Assembly (NCBI GenBank): GCA_016714365.1 | Contig: JADJNH010000005.1 | Coordinates: 636,501-700,500, forward strand | Direction: 5' to 3' | DNA from: Candidatus Vicinibacter affinis | Lineage (GTDB): Bacteria > Bacteroidota > Bacteroidia > Chitinophagales > Saprospiraceae | Length of the DNA: 64,000 nucleotides | Shown: in pieces, positions 27,908 to 37,143 of the stretch | Layout of the letters: every line of letters begins with the position of its first letter | Position numbering within the stretch: the stretch's first letter is position 1 | The notes under the pieces: model-generated | What the model was told of the DNA's origin: nothing | Seen by the model: only the letters and a program-made list of their open reading frames with translations | Database searches by the model: none | Program-made: the position numbers and the translations under genes

Positions 27908-27915
27908 TATTTTTG
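27908..27915 (+). promoter_or_regulatory. Putative -7 element for mqnC
   Basis: TATTTTTG matches TAnnTTTG and ends 11 bp before the mqnC ATG. I see no good TTTG at the right distance upstream. It lies two bases from the opposing rimP -7 element. Confidence 0.35.
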
Positions 27916-27926
27916 GCCAATATTGT

Positions 27927-29069
27927 ATGCAAAAAGAGCAGCTTTTATATAGGGCCCTCAATAAAGAATATCTCTCTGCCGCTGAGGGATTGTTCCTTTT
28001 TGAAAATGCCTCCACCCCTGAACTTATGTGGGTGGGAAACCAATTAAGACAAGAGCAGAATCCGGGTAATAAGGTCACCTGGATTATTGATCGAAATTCC
28101 AACACCACCAACGTATGTGTAGCGAACTGTAAATTCTGCAATTTTTACCGTCCACCGGGGCATAAAGAATCCTACATAACCAATATCGATGAATACAAAT
28201 TCAAAATCGAGGAAATGTTTAAACTTGGTGGAGAGCAGTTGCTTTTGCAAGGAGGGCATCATCCAGATTTGGGCTTGAGTTATTATGTAGATTTATTTAA
28301 AGAGTTAAAATCTCTATATCCTAATTTAAAGTTGCATGCATTAGGGCCTCCTGAAATTGCACACATAGCTAAACTTGAAAAAACCAACCATACTGAAGTT
28401 TTATCAGCATTAATTAAAGCGGGTCTTGATTCTTTACCAGGAGCAGGTGCTGAGATATTAAATGACCGTGTTAGACGATTAGTATCTAAGGGAAAATGTG
28501 GTGCAAAGGAATGGCTTGATGTCATGAGGGCAGCTCACCAGTTGGGGCTTACCACTTCCGCTACCATGATGTTTGGTCACGTTGAAACCAATCTTGAGAG
28601 AATGGAACATTTGGTTCTATTGAGAGAGGTTCAGACAGAAAAGCCTAAGGATGCAAACGGGTTTTTAGCTTTTATTCCATGGCCTTTTCAAGATGAAGGC
28701 ACCATGTTAAGAAAGCTCAAAAGAGCCAGAAATGCATGCACACAGGATGAATACATCCGAATGATAGCAATGAGCAGAATTATGCTTCCAAACATCATTC
28801 ATATTCAAGCCTCCTGGCTTACAGTTGGGAAGACTACTGCCCAAATTTGTCTCCATTCAGGAGCTGATGATTTTGGAAGTATTATGATAGAAGAAAATGT
28901 AGTCTCTGCCGCGGGAGCGCAGCAAAGGTTTACTGCAAAGGGGATTCAGGATGCAATCAAAGAGGCAGGTTTTATCCCACAATTGCGAAATCAACAATAT
29001 GAGTTTTTACCTCTTCCTAAAATACTTGAACAACAGGTACTTGATCCTCAAACGATGATAATTGATTAA
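27927..29069 (+). CDS. mqnC: Cyclic dehypoxanthine futalosine synthase (radical SAM)
   Basis: 380 residues from the ATG at 27927; upstream in-frame codons overlap rimP and do not fit the family. MqnC closes the ring of dehypoxanthine futalosine in the futalosine menaquinone pathway. The radical-SAM cluster motif is CVANCKFCNFYR (CxxxCxxC). Other landmarks are LLLQGGHHPDLG, SLPGAGAEIL, TTSATMMFGHVE, FLAFIPWPFQ, IQASWLTVG and DDFGSIMIEENVV. These distinguish it from MqnE. It is followed after 2 bp by a purine nucleoside phosphorylase gene. Other mqn genes are not in the window. Confidence 0.94.
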   Translation: MQKEQLLYRALNKEYLSAAEGLFLFENASTPELMWVGNQLRQEQNPGNKVTWIIDRNSNTTNVCVANCKFCNFYRPPGHKESYITNIDEYKFKIEEMFKLGGEQLLLQGGHHPDLGLSYYVDLFKELKSLYPNLKLHALGPPEIAHIAKLEKTNHTEVLSALIKAGLDSLPGAGAEILNDRVRRLVSKGKCGAKEWLDVMRAAHQLGLTTSATMMFGHVETNLERMEHLVLLREVQTEKPKDANGFLAFIPWPFQDEGTMLRKLKRARNACTQDEYIRMIAMSRIMLPNIIHIQASWLTVGKTTAQICLHSGADDFGSIMIEENVVSAAGAQQRFTAKGIQDAIKEAGFIPQLRNQQYEFLPLPKILEQQVLDPQTMIID

Positions 29070-29071
29070 GA

Positions 29072-29902
29072 ATGAGCGTAAGTCTTTTTGATGAAATTCA
29101 ACAAAGTTCTGTATTTATTAAAGAAAGATTTAGTACCATTCCTAAACATGTTATTGTCCTGGGAACAGGCCTTGGCAATTTAGTGAACAGGTTAGAAGTT
29201 ATAAAGGAGATTAGTTATAAAGTAATACCAAATTTTGTTCCAACCACTGTAGAAAGCCATTCAGGAAAATTAATTCTTGCAAAATGGAAAGGAGTTGAAT
29301 TGCTTTTGTTATCAGGAAGACTTCATTATTATGAAGGTTACTCCATTCAAGAAGTTACCTATCCGATTCGCGTTCTTCATGAACTGGGTGTAAATAGAAT
29401 TTGGCTTACAAATGCCAGCGGGTCGGTGAATCCACATTTGAATGCCGGAGAAATTGTATTCATTGATGATCATATTAATTTTCATCCTGAAAATCCTCTT
29501 AGAGGGGCTTATGATCCCAGATTAGGTATTCGTTTTCCTGATATGTCTTCCACTTATGCCCCTGAAGAATTAGCGATCGCTAAAAGGTCTTGTGAAAAAT
29601 TGAAAATAGAATTTAAGAAAGGGATCTATTTTGGACTTCAAGGTCCTAGTCTAGAGACTCCTGCTGAATACAGAATGATTAAGCTTTTAGGCGCAGATAT
29701 AGTGGGGATGTCGACTGTGCCTGAAGTTATTGTTGCGCATCAATGTGGAATGAAAATATTGGGTGCTTCGATAGTTTCAAATTCATCACCTGAAACGGGA
29801 TTGCATGAAGTTACCACATTAGAAAGCGTGATTGAAACAATTAGAAATTCGTCTGAAAAATTATTTGATGTTTTTGAGCAGATGTTGCATGAAAAAACTT
29901 GA
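29072..29902 (+). CDS. Purine nucleoside phosphorylase (trimeric type)
   Basis: 276 residues, typical for the trimeric PNP family. It splits purine nucleosides with phosphate to base and ribose-1-phosphate. Seen: VLGTGLGNLV near the N-terminus (phosphate loop, where LGSGLG is common), ESHSGKL, LSGRLHYYEGYS (catalytic His), LTNASGSVNPHLNAGE, YFGLQGPSLETPAEYR (purine-binding Glu) and VGMSTVPEVIVA. The gene starts 2 bp after mqnC. The futalosine route releases purine base, so a purine-salvage partner is plausible but not proven. Confidence 0.92.
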   Translation: MSVSLFDEIQQSSVFIKERFSTIPKHVIVLGTGLGNLVNRLEVIKEISYKVIPNFVPTTVESHSGKLILAKWKGVELLLLSGRLHYYEGYSIQEVTYPIRVLHELGVNRIWLTNASGSVNPHLNAGEIVFIDDHINFHPENPLRGAYDPRLGIRFPDMSSTYAPEELAIAKRSCEKLKIEFKKGIYFGLQGPSLETPAEYRMIKLLGADIVGMSTVPEVIVAHQCGMKILGASIVSNSSPETGLHEVTTLESVIETIRNSSEKLFDVFEQMLHEKT

Positions 29903-29927
29903 CTGATTTTATTCAGTCAAGTTTTTT
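29892..29927. terminator. Bidirectional intrinsic terminator
   Basis: AAAAAACTTGACTGA (29892-29906) and its perfect complement TCAGTCAAGTTTTTT (29913-29927) enclose a 6-nt loop. A-runs and T-runs on both sides let it stop transcription from both strands. It overlaps the end of the PNP gene and lies 18 bp from the end of the convergent TPR gene. Confidence 0.93.
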
Positions 29928-29944
29928 CAATGTGGCAACAGAAT

Positions 29945-31543
29945 TTATTTTTTATTTAGAATTTTAAGGGCTTCAAGAGCTCTTTCATCTGCAGGGTCTA
30001 GAGAGGTTGTCAATTCGAAATATGTTTTGGCCATTGCATAGTTTTCATCGCGTACAGAACTATAACCTAAATAATTATAAGCATTTATAAGGTTCTTTTT
30101 AACACTGATCTTTTCTTTATCAACAACAGCAAACTCAATATACTTTTCATAAAATGGTTTTGCAAGAGAATTTATTTGATTTGAATCTAATTCTATGTTA
30201 CATTTTGCTCTCATCAACCATCCATTCGCATAATTTGGAGTAACAGTTAATACCTTGGCAAAACTTGAATCTGCTTTATCATAATAGCCCTGATTGAAAA
30301 GTGCAAGTCCTAAATAGTATTGGTCAGTATTGTTCAGAGGTTGAATACTTTCCTTTTTTGCATACCAGTCTGCTGATCGGTCGTACATCTTTTGGTCATA
30401 GTATGCTTTTGCTAAGAGTCCATAAATTTCGTTTGATCTTGACGGATCAAGTTCAAGTACTTTCAAATAGTTTTTTTCAGCAATTTCCATTTTTTTAAGC
30501 TTTGCTGAGGCTTTGGCAAAATATTCATAATCAGAAGGAAAAGTTTTTCTTGCTGTATCCTCACTTACGGCTGAAAATAACTTTTCGCTGGCGATAAATG
30601 ATTCCTCAGCTTTGTCAAGCTCACTGTATGACCAGGCCAACCACCTATAAATAGTATATTGTTCAGGGTTGGTAGCAATTATTTTATTTCCTTCTATAAT
30701 GGCTCTTTCATAATCCTTTGCCTGAAAACAAAGGAACTTTACCAATCTGACTTTTGCACCAACATCATCACCGGAAAGTGAAACATATTTTTCTAAAATT
30801 GGAAGGACTTTGCTATAATTTTTGTTTTTTATGTATTGCTCATAAAGTTCTTTGTAGGCAATTGCATAGTCCGGTTTAATGACGATCGCAGCTTCTAGTT
30901 TTTCAATACCAAGATCATATTTTTTGCTGGCACTCCAGATCCTGGCCATCTTTACATAAGTCTCAGGATTACTTTTGTCTTTTTCCACAGCAGTCTCATA
31001 CGAGGTCATAGCAGCACCCAAATCTGATTTGGCCAATTGCGCGTCACCTAAATGAATCCAATATCTGGCAATTTTAGGGTCAAGGTCTCTTGCTTTGGTT
31101 AAATATTCTAAAGCCTCATCTGGCATTGGTTTTTTGCTGTAAAGGAAGGCATCTCCGACAAGTCCAATTATTTGATGATTTTTATTATTTCCCTTCAGCG
31201 CACCATCAAATAATTTCCTGGCCTCAGAAACTCTTGCATTGTCCAACTCAAGTTTTCCAAGTCCAATTCGACATTCATCGCATTTAGAACTTGTATTTAA
31301 ACCAATTTGGTAAGCTGTTTTTGCGGCTTCATAGTTTTCCAACGCATAATGCACCTCCCCAATGTAATAAGCATAGAGCGGGTTTTTTGGATCTGAGACA
31401 TTCAATTTGGTAAAAGTATTCAATGCAGCAGAATAATTTTCGTTTTCCAATTGTTTAATTCCATCTTGGAGAGATTGAGAATTTGATATTAAAGCATTGA
31501 AAAACAGCAATATAGACAAAATCAGGATTCTGTTCTTATTCAT
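29945..31543 (-). CDS. Exported tetratricopeptide-repeat protein
   Basis: 532 residues from the ATG at 31543, which begins a signal peptide MNKNRILILSILLFFNALISN. Nearly all the rest is TPR helices in ~34-residue units: PKNPLYAYYIGEVHYALENYEAAKTAY-like patterns, then LDPKIARYWIHLGDAQLAK, NPETYVKMARIWSA, KPDYAIAYKELYEQYIK, SRSNEIYGLLAKAYYDQK, NYANGWLMRAKCNIE and a last unit near the C-terminus. TPRs bind protein partners; the protein is probably periplasmic or outer-membrane associated. Next to a PstS-like lipoprotein gene on the same strand, 134 bp apart. Confidence 0.85.
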   Translation of the reverse strand: MNKNRILILSILLFFNALISNSQSLQDGIKQLENENYSAALNTFTKLNVSDPKNPLYAYYIGEVHYALENYEAAKTAYQIGLNTSSKCDECRIGLGKLELDNARVSEARKLFDGALKGNNKNHQIIGLVGDAFLYSKKPMPDEALEYLTKARDLDPKIARYWIHLGDAQLAKSDLGAAMTSYETAVEKDKSNPETYVKMARIWSASKKYDLGIEKLEAAIVIKPDYAIAYKELYEQYIKNKNYSKVLPILEKYVSLSGDDVGAKVRLVKFLCFQAKDYERAIIEGNKIIATNPEQYTIYRWLAWSYSELDKAEESFIASEKLFSAVSEDTARKTFPSDYEYFAKASAKLKKMEIAEKNYLKVLELDPSRSNEIYGLLAKAYYDQKMYDRSADWYAKKESIQPLNNTDQYYLGLALFNQGYYDKADSSFAKVLTVTPNYANGWLMRAKCNIELDSNQINSLAKPFYEKYIEFAVVDKEKISVKKNLINAYNYLGYSSVRDENYAMAKTYFELTTSLDPADERALEALKILNKK

Positions 31544-31677
31544 TTGGTTGATTTTAAAGCTGGCAAAATTAAAAGTTTTCATGGTAATTTATTTAGAATT
31601 CAGGCGAGTTGCCATTTAACCATTTGACACTAAAAACAACTTAATCGTTCGGAATTCAATGTTAAATTTAAATTAAA

Positions 31678-32613
31678 TCACTCTACAACCTTCGGGTCCG
31701 AGTTTTTTAGTTCAATCCAACGGTCAGATTGGTACTTAGGTAACAACCCAGCCTTCAGTATAATTTTTTGACCAATTTCGCCTGCAATAAATGAAGCAAA
31801 GCCTAAGCCTAGATCAGACTTTCCGGATCTGCTAATCACAAAAAGATCTCTTGTAAAGGGATAATTTCCCTGACTGAGCATATACTGAAATGGGGCCAGG
31901 AATCCATTTTGTATAGAATCTATAGGTCTACTGATCTTGATGATTTTAAAGTTTTTGATTTTATTTTTGGCATTTATGTCATCTGAATCACTCCACTCGC
32001 TCCAGTCAACCACACCAAGTGAATGAGGATGAGTTGAAAGATAATTCAATATTTCTTCTTTAGAGTTCAATGCAAACATTTGTGCCGAAGGGTTAGTAAC
32101 ATTTGCTCTAATCAACAGATCCATTGCCAATCCAGATTGCTTATCCTCGATGACGAGACTTTTAAAAAAGCCGTCGCTTTCTATTCCCTTTACAAGCTTA
32201 ATAATATCTTCATAAGTTATGTTGCTGTCTCTGCTGGCTTGTGAAGAAATGAAGGCGAGCGCACTTGTGGCGAAGGGGAATTCCCGTGGATGAATGTTTT
32301 GTTTTTTATGTAAGAAATCCTTTTCAGAATCTGAAAGTTTTCTACATGTGATGATGGTTTGAACAGAGTCAATAAAAAATTTATTGAACAAGTCATTTTC
32401 ATTTAGAAAATCTAATTCCACTTTTGCATATGGATAATCCCTTTCAAAGATATTTTCTTGTTGTAAAATGAGATCTTTTAAACTCTTATCACAACTAACC
32501 TTCACCTCACCTAATGTAGGGGAACTTTCTTTTTGTGTATCATTTTTGCAGGAGCATAAAATAAATAGAACAGAGAAAATTAAACTGACCGTTGTGCTTA
32601 GTTTTGAAATCAT
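31678..32613 (-). CDS. PstS-like substrate-binding lipoprotein
   Basis: 311 residues with a lipoprotein leader (SVLFILCSCKND, Cys about residue 22). The body resembles the PBP-like family that includes phosphate-binding PstS: a start such as VKVSCDKSLKDLILQQENIF, then VQTIITCRKLSD, FATSALAFISS, and FLAPFQYMLSQGNYPFTRDLF toward the end. That last segment, with YPFTR, is typical of PstS-like proteins. No pst permease or ATPase genes are in the window, so phosphate is only a family-level guess. Transcribed with the TPR gene. Confidence 0.78.
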   Translation of the reverse strand: MISKLSTTVSLIFSVLFILCSCKNDTQKESSPTLGEVKVSCDKSLKDLILQQENIFERDYPYAKVELDFLNENDLFNKFFIDSVQTIITCRKLSDSEKDFLHKKQNIHPREFPFATSALAFISSQASRDSNITYEDIIKLVKGIESDGFFKSLVIEDKQSGLAMDLLIRANVTNPSAQMFALNSKEEILNYLSTHPHSLGVVDWSEWSDSDDINAKNKIKNFKIIKISRPIDSIQNGFLAPFQYMLSQGNYPFTRDLFVISRSGKSDLGLGFASFIAGEIGQKIILKAGLLPKYQSDRWIELKNSDPKVVE

Positions 32614-32803
32614 ATCGTAAAGTAATTTTGAATTTTCTGATTGAAATGAAAATGAATAATTATTAACATAAATATTGAATAGATATTTTCAATTTGACCT
32701 TTCCATCAGAATGTTAATTAGGTTTTATTTTTAATACAACAGACCAATTTAGCAATTGTTAGTTTTATTATGAACGTTGAGATCGACCCATTAGCGGCTT
32801 AAG

Positions 32804-32833
32804 TTGGGATTTTTGATAATTCCGTTATCTTTG
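32804..32833 (+). promoter_or_regulatory. Promoter of the pyrophosphatase gene
   Basis: TTG at 32804-32806, 19 bp, then TATCTTTG at 32826-32833 fits the Bacteroidota consensus closely. The ATG of hppA is 22 bp downstream of the -7 element. Confidence 0.7.
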
Positions 32834-32855
32834 CGGCTCAAAAAACGTTAAAACC

Positions 32856-35102
32856 ATGGAAAATCTTGTTTACCTCATACCTCTATTTGGTATTCTTGGC
32901 TTAATATATATGGCCTACTTATACAATTGGGTCTCAAAACAAGATCCAGGAGATGCCAAAATGAAAGGCATTTCAGACCATATAGCGGAAGGTGCAATGG
33001 CTTTTTTAAAGGCTGAATATAGAGTTTTAGCCATTTTTGTAGTAATTGCCGGATCATTGCTAGGAGTTTTAAGTAGTCTGGTAGATACTACCCACTGGCT
33101 TATTGTAGTAGCTTTTGTATTGGGAGCTATTTTTTCTGTAAGTGCAGGGTATATAGGTATGAAGATTGCAACAAAGGCAAACGTCAGAACCACCCAAGCA
33201 GCCAGAACCAGCCTCGGAAAGGCCTTACAGGTTTCTTTTAAAGGAGGAACTGTAATGGGTTTGGGTGTTGCCGGACTTGCAGTGTTGGGGCTCTGTGGAT
33301 TATTCGCTTTGTTTTTTATGTATTTTATGGGAGGTATTTGGGAAGTAGCTACTATAAAAGGCATCAGTCGCCAACCGGTTGAAGCGATGAGTATTATTCT
33401 TGAAGTCTTAGCTGGGTTTTCAGTTGGAGCTGAATCAATTGCCCTTTTTGCCAGAGTAGGAGGAGGAATTTATACTAAAGCGGCGGATGTGGGAGCAGAT
33501 TTAGTTGGTAAGGTGGAAGCCGGAATTCCCGAAGATGATCCTAGAAATCCTGCAACCATTGCGGATAATGTTGGAGACAACGTAGGAGATGTGGCAGGTA
33601 TGGGTGCAGATCTTTTTGGATCCTACGTTGCTACAGTTCTTGCTGCCATGGTTTTGGGAAATTATGTAATAAGGGATATGGGGGGCAACATTACAGCTAC
33701 GGATAATTTTGGTGGATTGGGTCCTATTCTATTGCCTATGTTGTTGGCAGGATTGGGAATAATATTTTCAATTTTAGGTTCCTTTTTAGTTAAAGTAAAA
33801 AATGACCAGGCAAGAGAGCAGGAGGTTCAATCTGCTTTGAATCTTGGAAACTGGAGCTCAATAGCTTTGACTGCTGTAGCTTCTTATTTTTTAATTCAAT
33901 GGATGCTTCCAGAAACCATGACCATGAAATTCTTTGGCAAGGGGGATGTAAGTGTCAGTCCAAATGAAGTTTTTTATGCCGTTTTAATTGGTCTTTTTGT
34001 AGGGGGTGCAATATCCTGGTTGACAGAATTATTCACTGGTTTAGGAAAAGGACCTGTACTTGATATAGTCAGAAAATCTGGAACCGGAGCAGCCACAAAT
34101 ATTATTGGAGGTTTAAGTTCAGGAATGCTCAGTACTGCCGGCCCTGTTTTACTATTTGCAGCGGCTATTTGGGGAGCTTATTCATTTGCTGGATTTTATG
34201 GAGTAGCAATAGCGGCTTCCGCGATGATGGCAACCACAGCGATGCAATTGGCCATTGACGCATTTGGTCCAATTGCTGATAATGCAGGCGGAATTGCTGA
34301 AATGAGTGAATTACCAAAGGAGGTTAGAACGAAGACTGACATACTTGATTCAGTAGGCAATACAACTGCAGCTATTGGAAAAGGCTTTGCAATTGCCTCT
34401 GCTGCTTTAACTGCCCTTGGTTTATTTGCAGCGTATGTCACCTTTACAGGAATTGATGGTATCAATATATTTAAAGCAGATGCCCTAGCGGCTTTGTTTG
34501 TCGGAGGTATGATACCCGTTGTATTTTCTGCATTGGCAATGAGATCAGTGGGGAAGGCGGCGATGGAAATGGTAAACGAAGTTAGGAGACAATTTAGAGA
34601 GATTCCAGGAATTATGGAAGGTACTGGAAAACCTGAATATGCTAAGTGTGTAGCAATATCAACCAAAGCAGCTTTGCGTGAGATGATGTTGCCGGGGCTT
34701 ATCACAATTGTAGTCCCTGTTTTGATTGGATTCTTTATGGGACCTGAGCCATTGGGTGCATACATGGCAGGAGTTTGTGTCAGCGGAGTAGTTTGGGCTA
34801 TCTTTCAAAACAATGCAGGAGGCGCTTGGGACAATGCCAAAAAATCTTTTGAGGCAGGTGTTGTGATAGATGGTGTAACTTATTACAAAGGATCTGAGCC
34901 ACATAAAGCTGCGGTAATTGGAGATACAGTTGGGGATCCATTCAAAGATACATCTGGCCCTTCCATGAATATATTAATAAAGCTGACTTGTCTAGTTGGT
35001 TTGACCATTGCTCCAATTTTAGGAAAGATGTACGGTAAAGGTCATGCTGGGTTATCAACCCCTGAAAAAACAGAAATAGGCATGCATTACGGAAAGAAGT
35101 AA
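32856..35102 (+). CDS. hppA: Membrane-bound ion-translocating pyrophosphatase
   Basis: 748 residues with about 16 membrane segments. It couples pyrophosphate hydrolysis to Na+ and/or H+ pumping. The substrate site is visible: TKAADVGADLVGKVE, then PEDDPRNPATIADNVGDN with VGDVAGMGAD, and near the end DTVGDPFKDTSGPSMN. GNTTAAIGKG carries Ala where K+-independent enzymes have Lys, so it is probably the K+-dependent class. Na+ versus H+ specificity I cannot settle. It may recover energy from pyrophosphate made by tRNA charging and polymer synthesis (inference). Alone in its transcription unit. Confidence 0.95.
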   Translation: MENLVYLIPLFGILGLIYMAYLYNWVSKQDPGDAKMKGISDHIAEGAMAFLKAEYRVLAIFVVIAGSLLGVLSSLVDTTHWLIVVAFVLGAIFSVSAGYIGMKIATKANVRTTQAARTSLGKALQVSFKGGTVMGLGVAGLAVLGLCGLFALFFMYFMGGIWEVATIKGISRQPVEAMSIILEVLAGFSVGAESIALFARVGGGIYTKAADVGADLVGKVEAGIPEDDPRNPATIADNVGDNVGDVAGMGADLFGSYVATVLAAMVLGNYVIRDMGGNITATDNFGGLGPILLPMLLAGLGIIFSILGSFLVKVKNDQAREQEVQSALNLGNWSSIALTAVASYFLIQWMLPETMTMKFFGKGDVSVSPNEVFYAVLIGLFVGGAISWLTELFTGLGKGPVLDIVRKSGTGAATNIIGGLSSGMLSTAGPVLLFAAAIWGAYSFAGFYGVAIAASAMMATTAMQLAIDAFGPIADNAGGIAEMSELPKEVRTKTDILDSVGNTTAAIGKGFAIASAALTALGLFAAYVTFTGIDGINIFKADALAALFVGGMIPVVFSALAMRSVGKAAMEMVNEVRRQFREIPGIMEGTGKPEYAKCVAISTKAALREMMLPGLITIVVPVLIGFFMGPEPLGAYMAGVCVSGVVWAIFQNNAGGAWDNAKKSFEAGVVIDGVTYYKGSEPHKAAVIGDTVGDPFKDTSGPSMNILIKLTCLVGLTIAPILGKMYGKGHAGLSTPEKTEIGMHYGKK

Positions 35103-35150
35103 TTACTGATTATAAATTAGGGAAAGGCGTTGATTTTTAAATGTGCAAAT

Positions 35151-35193
35151 ATTTAATTTACCTTACATATACACACATTTAGGTAAATTAAAT
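35151..35193. repeat. 13-bp perfect inverted repeat downstream of hppA
   Basis: ATTTAATTTACCT (35151-35163) and AGGTAAATTAAAT (35181-35193) flank a 17-nt loop, 48 bp after the hppA stop. There is no following T-run. It may be an mRNA 3'-end stabilising hairpin or a protein-binding site. Confidence 0.55.
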
Positions 35194-35791
35194 CTCACTA
35201 TTATCAATAAAATGCAATGTTGGTGATTTTACATCTTCCAACAATAAGTTGGGTATAATTTTATTTATTTGAATTGGCAATATCCAGAGATATAATATTT
35301 TTAATAAATTTAATTTACTCCGAAGGTATTTGATTTATCTTACTGTAAATTTAAGATCCACTTACTCCAGTGTTATTTTGACAAATTGTGTCCTGCTGTA
35401 AATTTTGAACACTACATGTGTAATTTTTAAGGGAGGACGAATGTGGTGGAATTTTTAATTTGACATTTGATTTTTTTTTGCTGAACGCCTAGAAGTTTCG
35501 AATAATGAATTCGAGAATTATTGGATATTTATTAGTTCCAACATTTTATTTGTTTGATTACTTACTTAGTTGAATTAATGAAAATTTTATTAACCATAAT
35601 TGTCACAGGTAAATTTTCATTCAACCAAATGATATATTTTTTCCGTTAAATTATTAATGTTATAATATTGAATTTCACTTTTACCATCGGTGTTTGTAGG
35701 GTGCTCTATTTTACAATGGGTTGAGCGTCGCACTTTTTTTAACAGTTGAATTATTATTAATGACTGATGCAATAACAAATTTCACACAACT

Positions 35792-35824
35792 AAAAAACGG
35801 CGCTAAATCGTTTATCTAGCGCCG
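35792..35824 (-). terminator. Intrinsic terminator for the glycosyltransferase gene
   Basis: On the minus strand CGGCGCTA (35824-35817), an 11-nt loop and TAGCGCCG (35805-35798) are followed by six Ts. The GC-rich stem stands out in AT-rich DNA. It lies ~156 bp past the glycosyltransferase stop, implying a long 3' untranslated tail. Confidence 0.85.
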
Positions 35825-35980
35825 CTGAATGAATGAGAATGAAACCTAAAATTTTAAGAATGAAATCTGTTAGGTATTATGTAAAAACCGTACCAATTCT
35901 ATAAAAATAATATTTTTTTTAATTGTATATAATGTATGTAAATCCATAATTTACTCAAAAACAAATTAATACGTAAAATA

Positions 35981-37087
35981 TTACCTTAGGTTTTCGTATA
36001 TAAATTTTTGTTGATTCATGGTTATTTTTTCACTAAAATTTTTAATATGGGCTTTTCCTTTGGCAATAAGATCCCTTCTTAGCTCAGAATTGTGAGCTAA
36101 TTCATTTAATTTTTGAGCGAATAATTCAGGTTCTGTTGTGTTTATAAAAACCCCTCCCATGCCAGCCGCTTCTTCAACTGCTGTTTGTTCATGTCCAATT
36201 ACAGGTATTCCAATTGCTAAAGCCTCCACTGCAGGAATTCCAAAGCCTTCATTTAATGAAGGATAAATTAATGCTACTGCATTTGCATATGCAGCGCATA
36301 ATTCTTTTGTACTAACTTTTTCCGGAAAGAAGCACCATTTATCTAATTCCATTTTTAAAACAGTCTCTTTGAATTCTTTTTTCATGGAACCCTCTCCAAT
36401 AAATACAACCGGTATGCGATTTAATATCTTAGTTTTTTTTAAAGCTTCTAAAATGCTCCTTTGATTTTTTCTCGGATTAAAGCTACCGACTGAAATAAAG
36501 TATGTAGACGGCAGCCCATATTGTTTGCAAAAGCGAGATCTTAAATCTGCATCAATGGGTTCATAAAACTGTGATGCACAATTTTGGTAAACCACACTTA
36601 TATTATTTGGATCAACGTCGTAAAATCTAATTAACTCCGATTTAGTTTTTTGACTTATTGAGATGATATGAGAAGCATGATTTACAGCATATTTGGTTTT
36701 AAGGTGATAGATATTGCGATCTATCATGGAATAATCATTTTTTCGGCTACGAAAAATTACATCGTGAATGGTCACTATTGATTTTATACATTTCTTATTA
36801 TCTAGACGAGGTATCTCCCCGCTAAGCCCGTGAAATATACTGCCCTGGGAAATGATATTAGACAATCCAAAAATTCTTGTCAGTCCTAAAGGATTTGAAT
36901 ACTCAATACTTTTAATCCCATCCATTTCAAAGTCCTTTTGCCAAGGAGAGGATTTATGACCCGGTTTTAGGAGATACAAAAAATCTTCCGGATGATGCTC
37001 CAAGTATGATTTAATTAACCATCTTGCATAATTACCCAAGCCGGTTTTGTTGTAGAAAAGCCTTTTTGCATCAAAGAATATCTCCAA
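35981..37087 (-). CDS. Glycosyltransferase family 4 protein
   Basis: 368 residues, a GT-B glycosyltransferase of the GT4/WcaG-like group. It transfers a sugar from a nucleotide sugar, probably in surface polysaccharide synthesis. Seen: N-terminal EIFFDAKRLFYNKTGLGNYARWL, ISVGSFNPRKNQRSILEAL at the start of the donor domain, FIGEGSMKKEF, and the donor-binding E-x7-E in YPSLNEGFGIPAVEAL. No signal peptide, so cytoplasmic or membrane-peripheral. It stands alone rather than in a polysaccharide cluster. Separated by 56 bp from the EF-G-like gene and on the same strand. Confidence 0.9.
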   Translation of the reverse strand: MEIFFDAKRLFYNKTGLGNYARWLIKSYLEHHPEDFLYLLKPGHKSSPWQKDFEMDGIKSIEYSNPLGLTRIFGLSNIISQGSIFHGLSGEIPRLDNKKCIKSIVTIHDVIFRSRKNDYSMIDRNIYHLKTKYAVNHASHIISISQKTKSELIRFYDVDPNNISVVYQNCASQFYEPIDADLRSRFCKQYGLPSTYFISVGSFNPRKNQRSILEALKKTKILNRIPVVFIGEGSMKKEFKETVLKMELDKWCFFPEKVSTKELCAAYANAVALIYPSLNEGFGIPAVEALAIGIPVIGHEQTAVEEAAGMGGVFINTTEPELFAQKLNELAHNSELRRDLIAKGKAHIKNFSEKITMNQQKFIYENLR

Positions 37088-37143
37088 TGATTAATGCTTA
37101 TTATAATCCCTAAGTTAATTCCTAAGGTTAAAACAAAAGTAGG

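Larger units (their letters stand above)
35103..35980. other. 878-bp AT-rich gap between hppA and a glycosyltransferase
   Basis: The longest gap in the window. No open frame of useful length and no tRNA. It holds a 13-bp inverted repeat near its left end and a minus-strand terminator near its right end, both listed separately. A weak hairpin with seven Ts occurs around 35699-35744 on the plus strand. Otherwise it is AT-rich with short homopolymers. It may hold an undetected RNA or decayed sequence. Confidence 0.6.

Noticed and set aside
27840..27932. Longer RimP reading frame starting at an upstream ATG
   Set aside because: The extra 31 residues do not resemble RimP and would cover the rimP promoter and the terminator-like hairpin; the ATG at 27839 fits the family length.
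34196..34765. A 189-codon open frame on the minus strand opposite the pyrophosphatase gene
   Set aside because: It is a shadow of the highly biased hppA coding sequence; the protein has no recognisable domain, and hppA is unmistakable.
35699..35744. Hairpin followed by seven Ts on the plus strand
   Set aside because: The stem is only four or so base pairs with a bulge; no gene upstream within 600 bp needs it, so I did not list it as a terminator.
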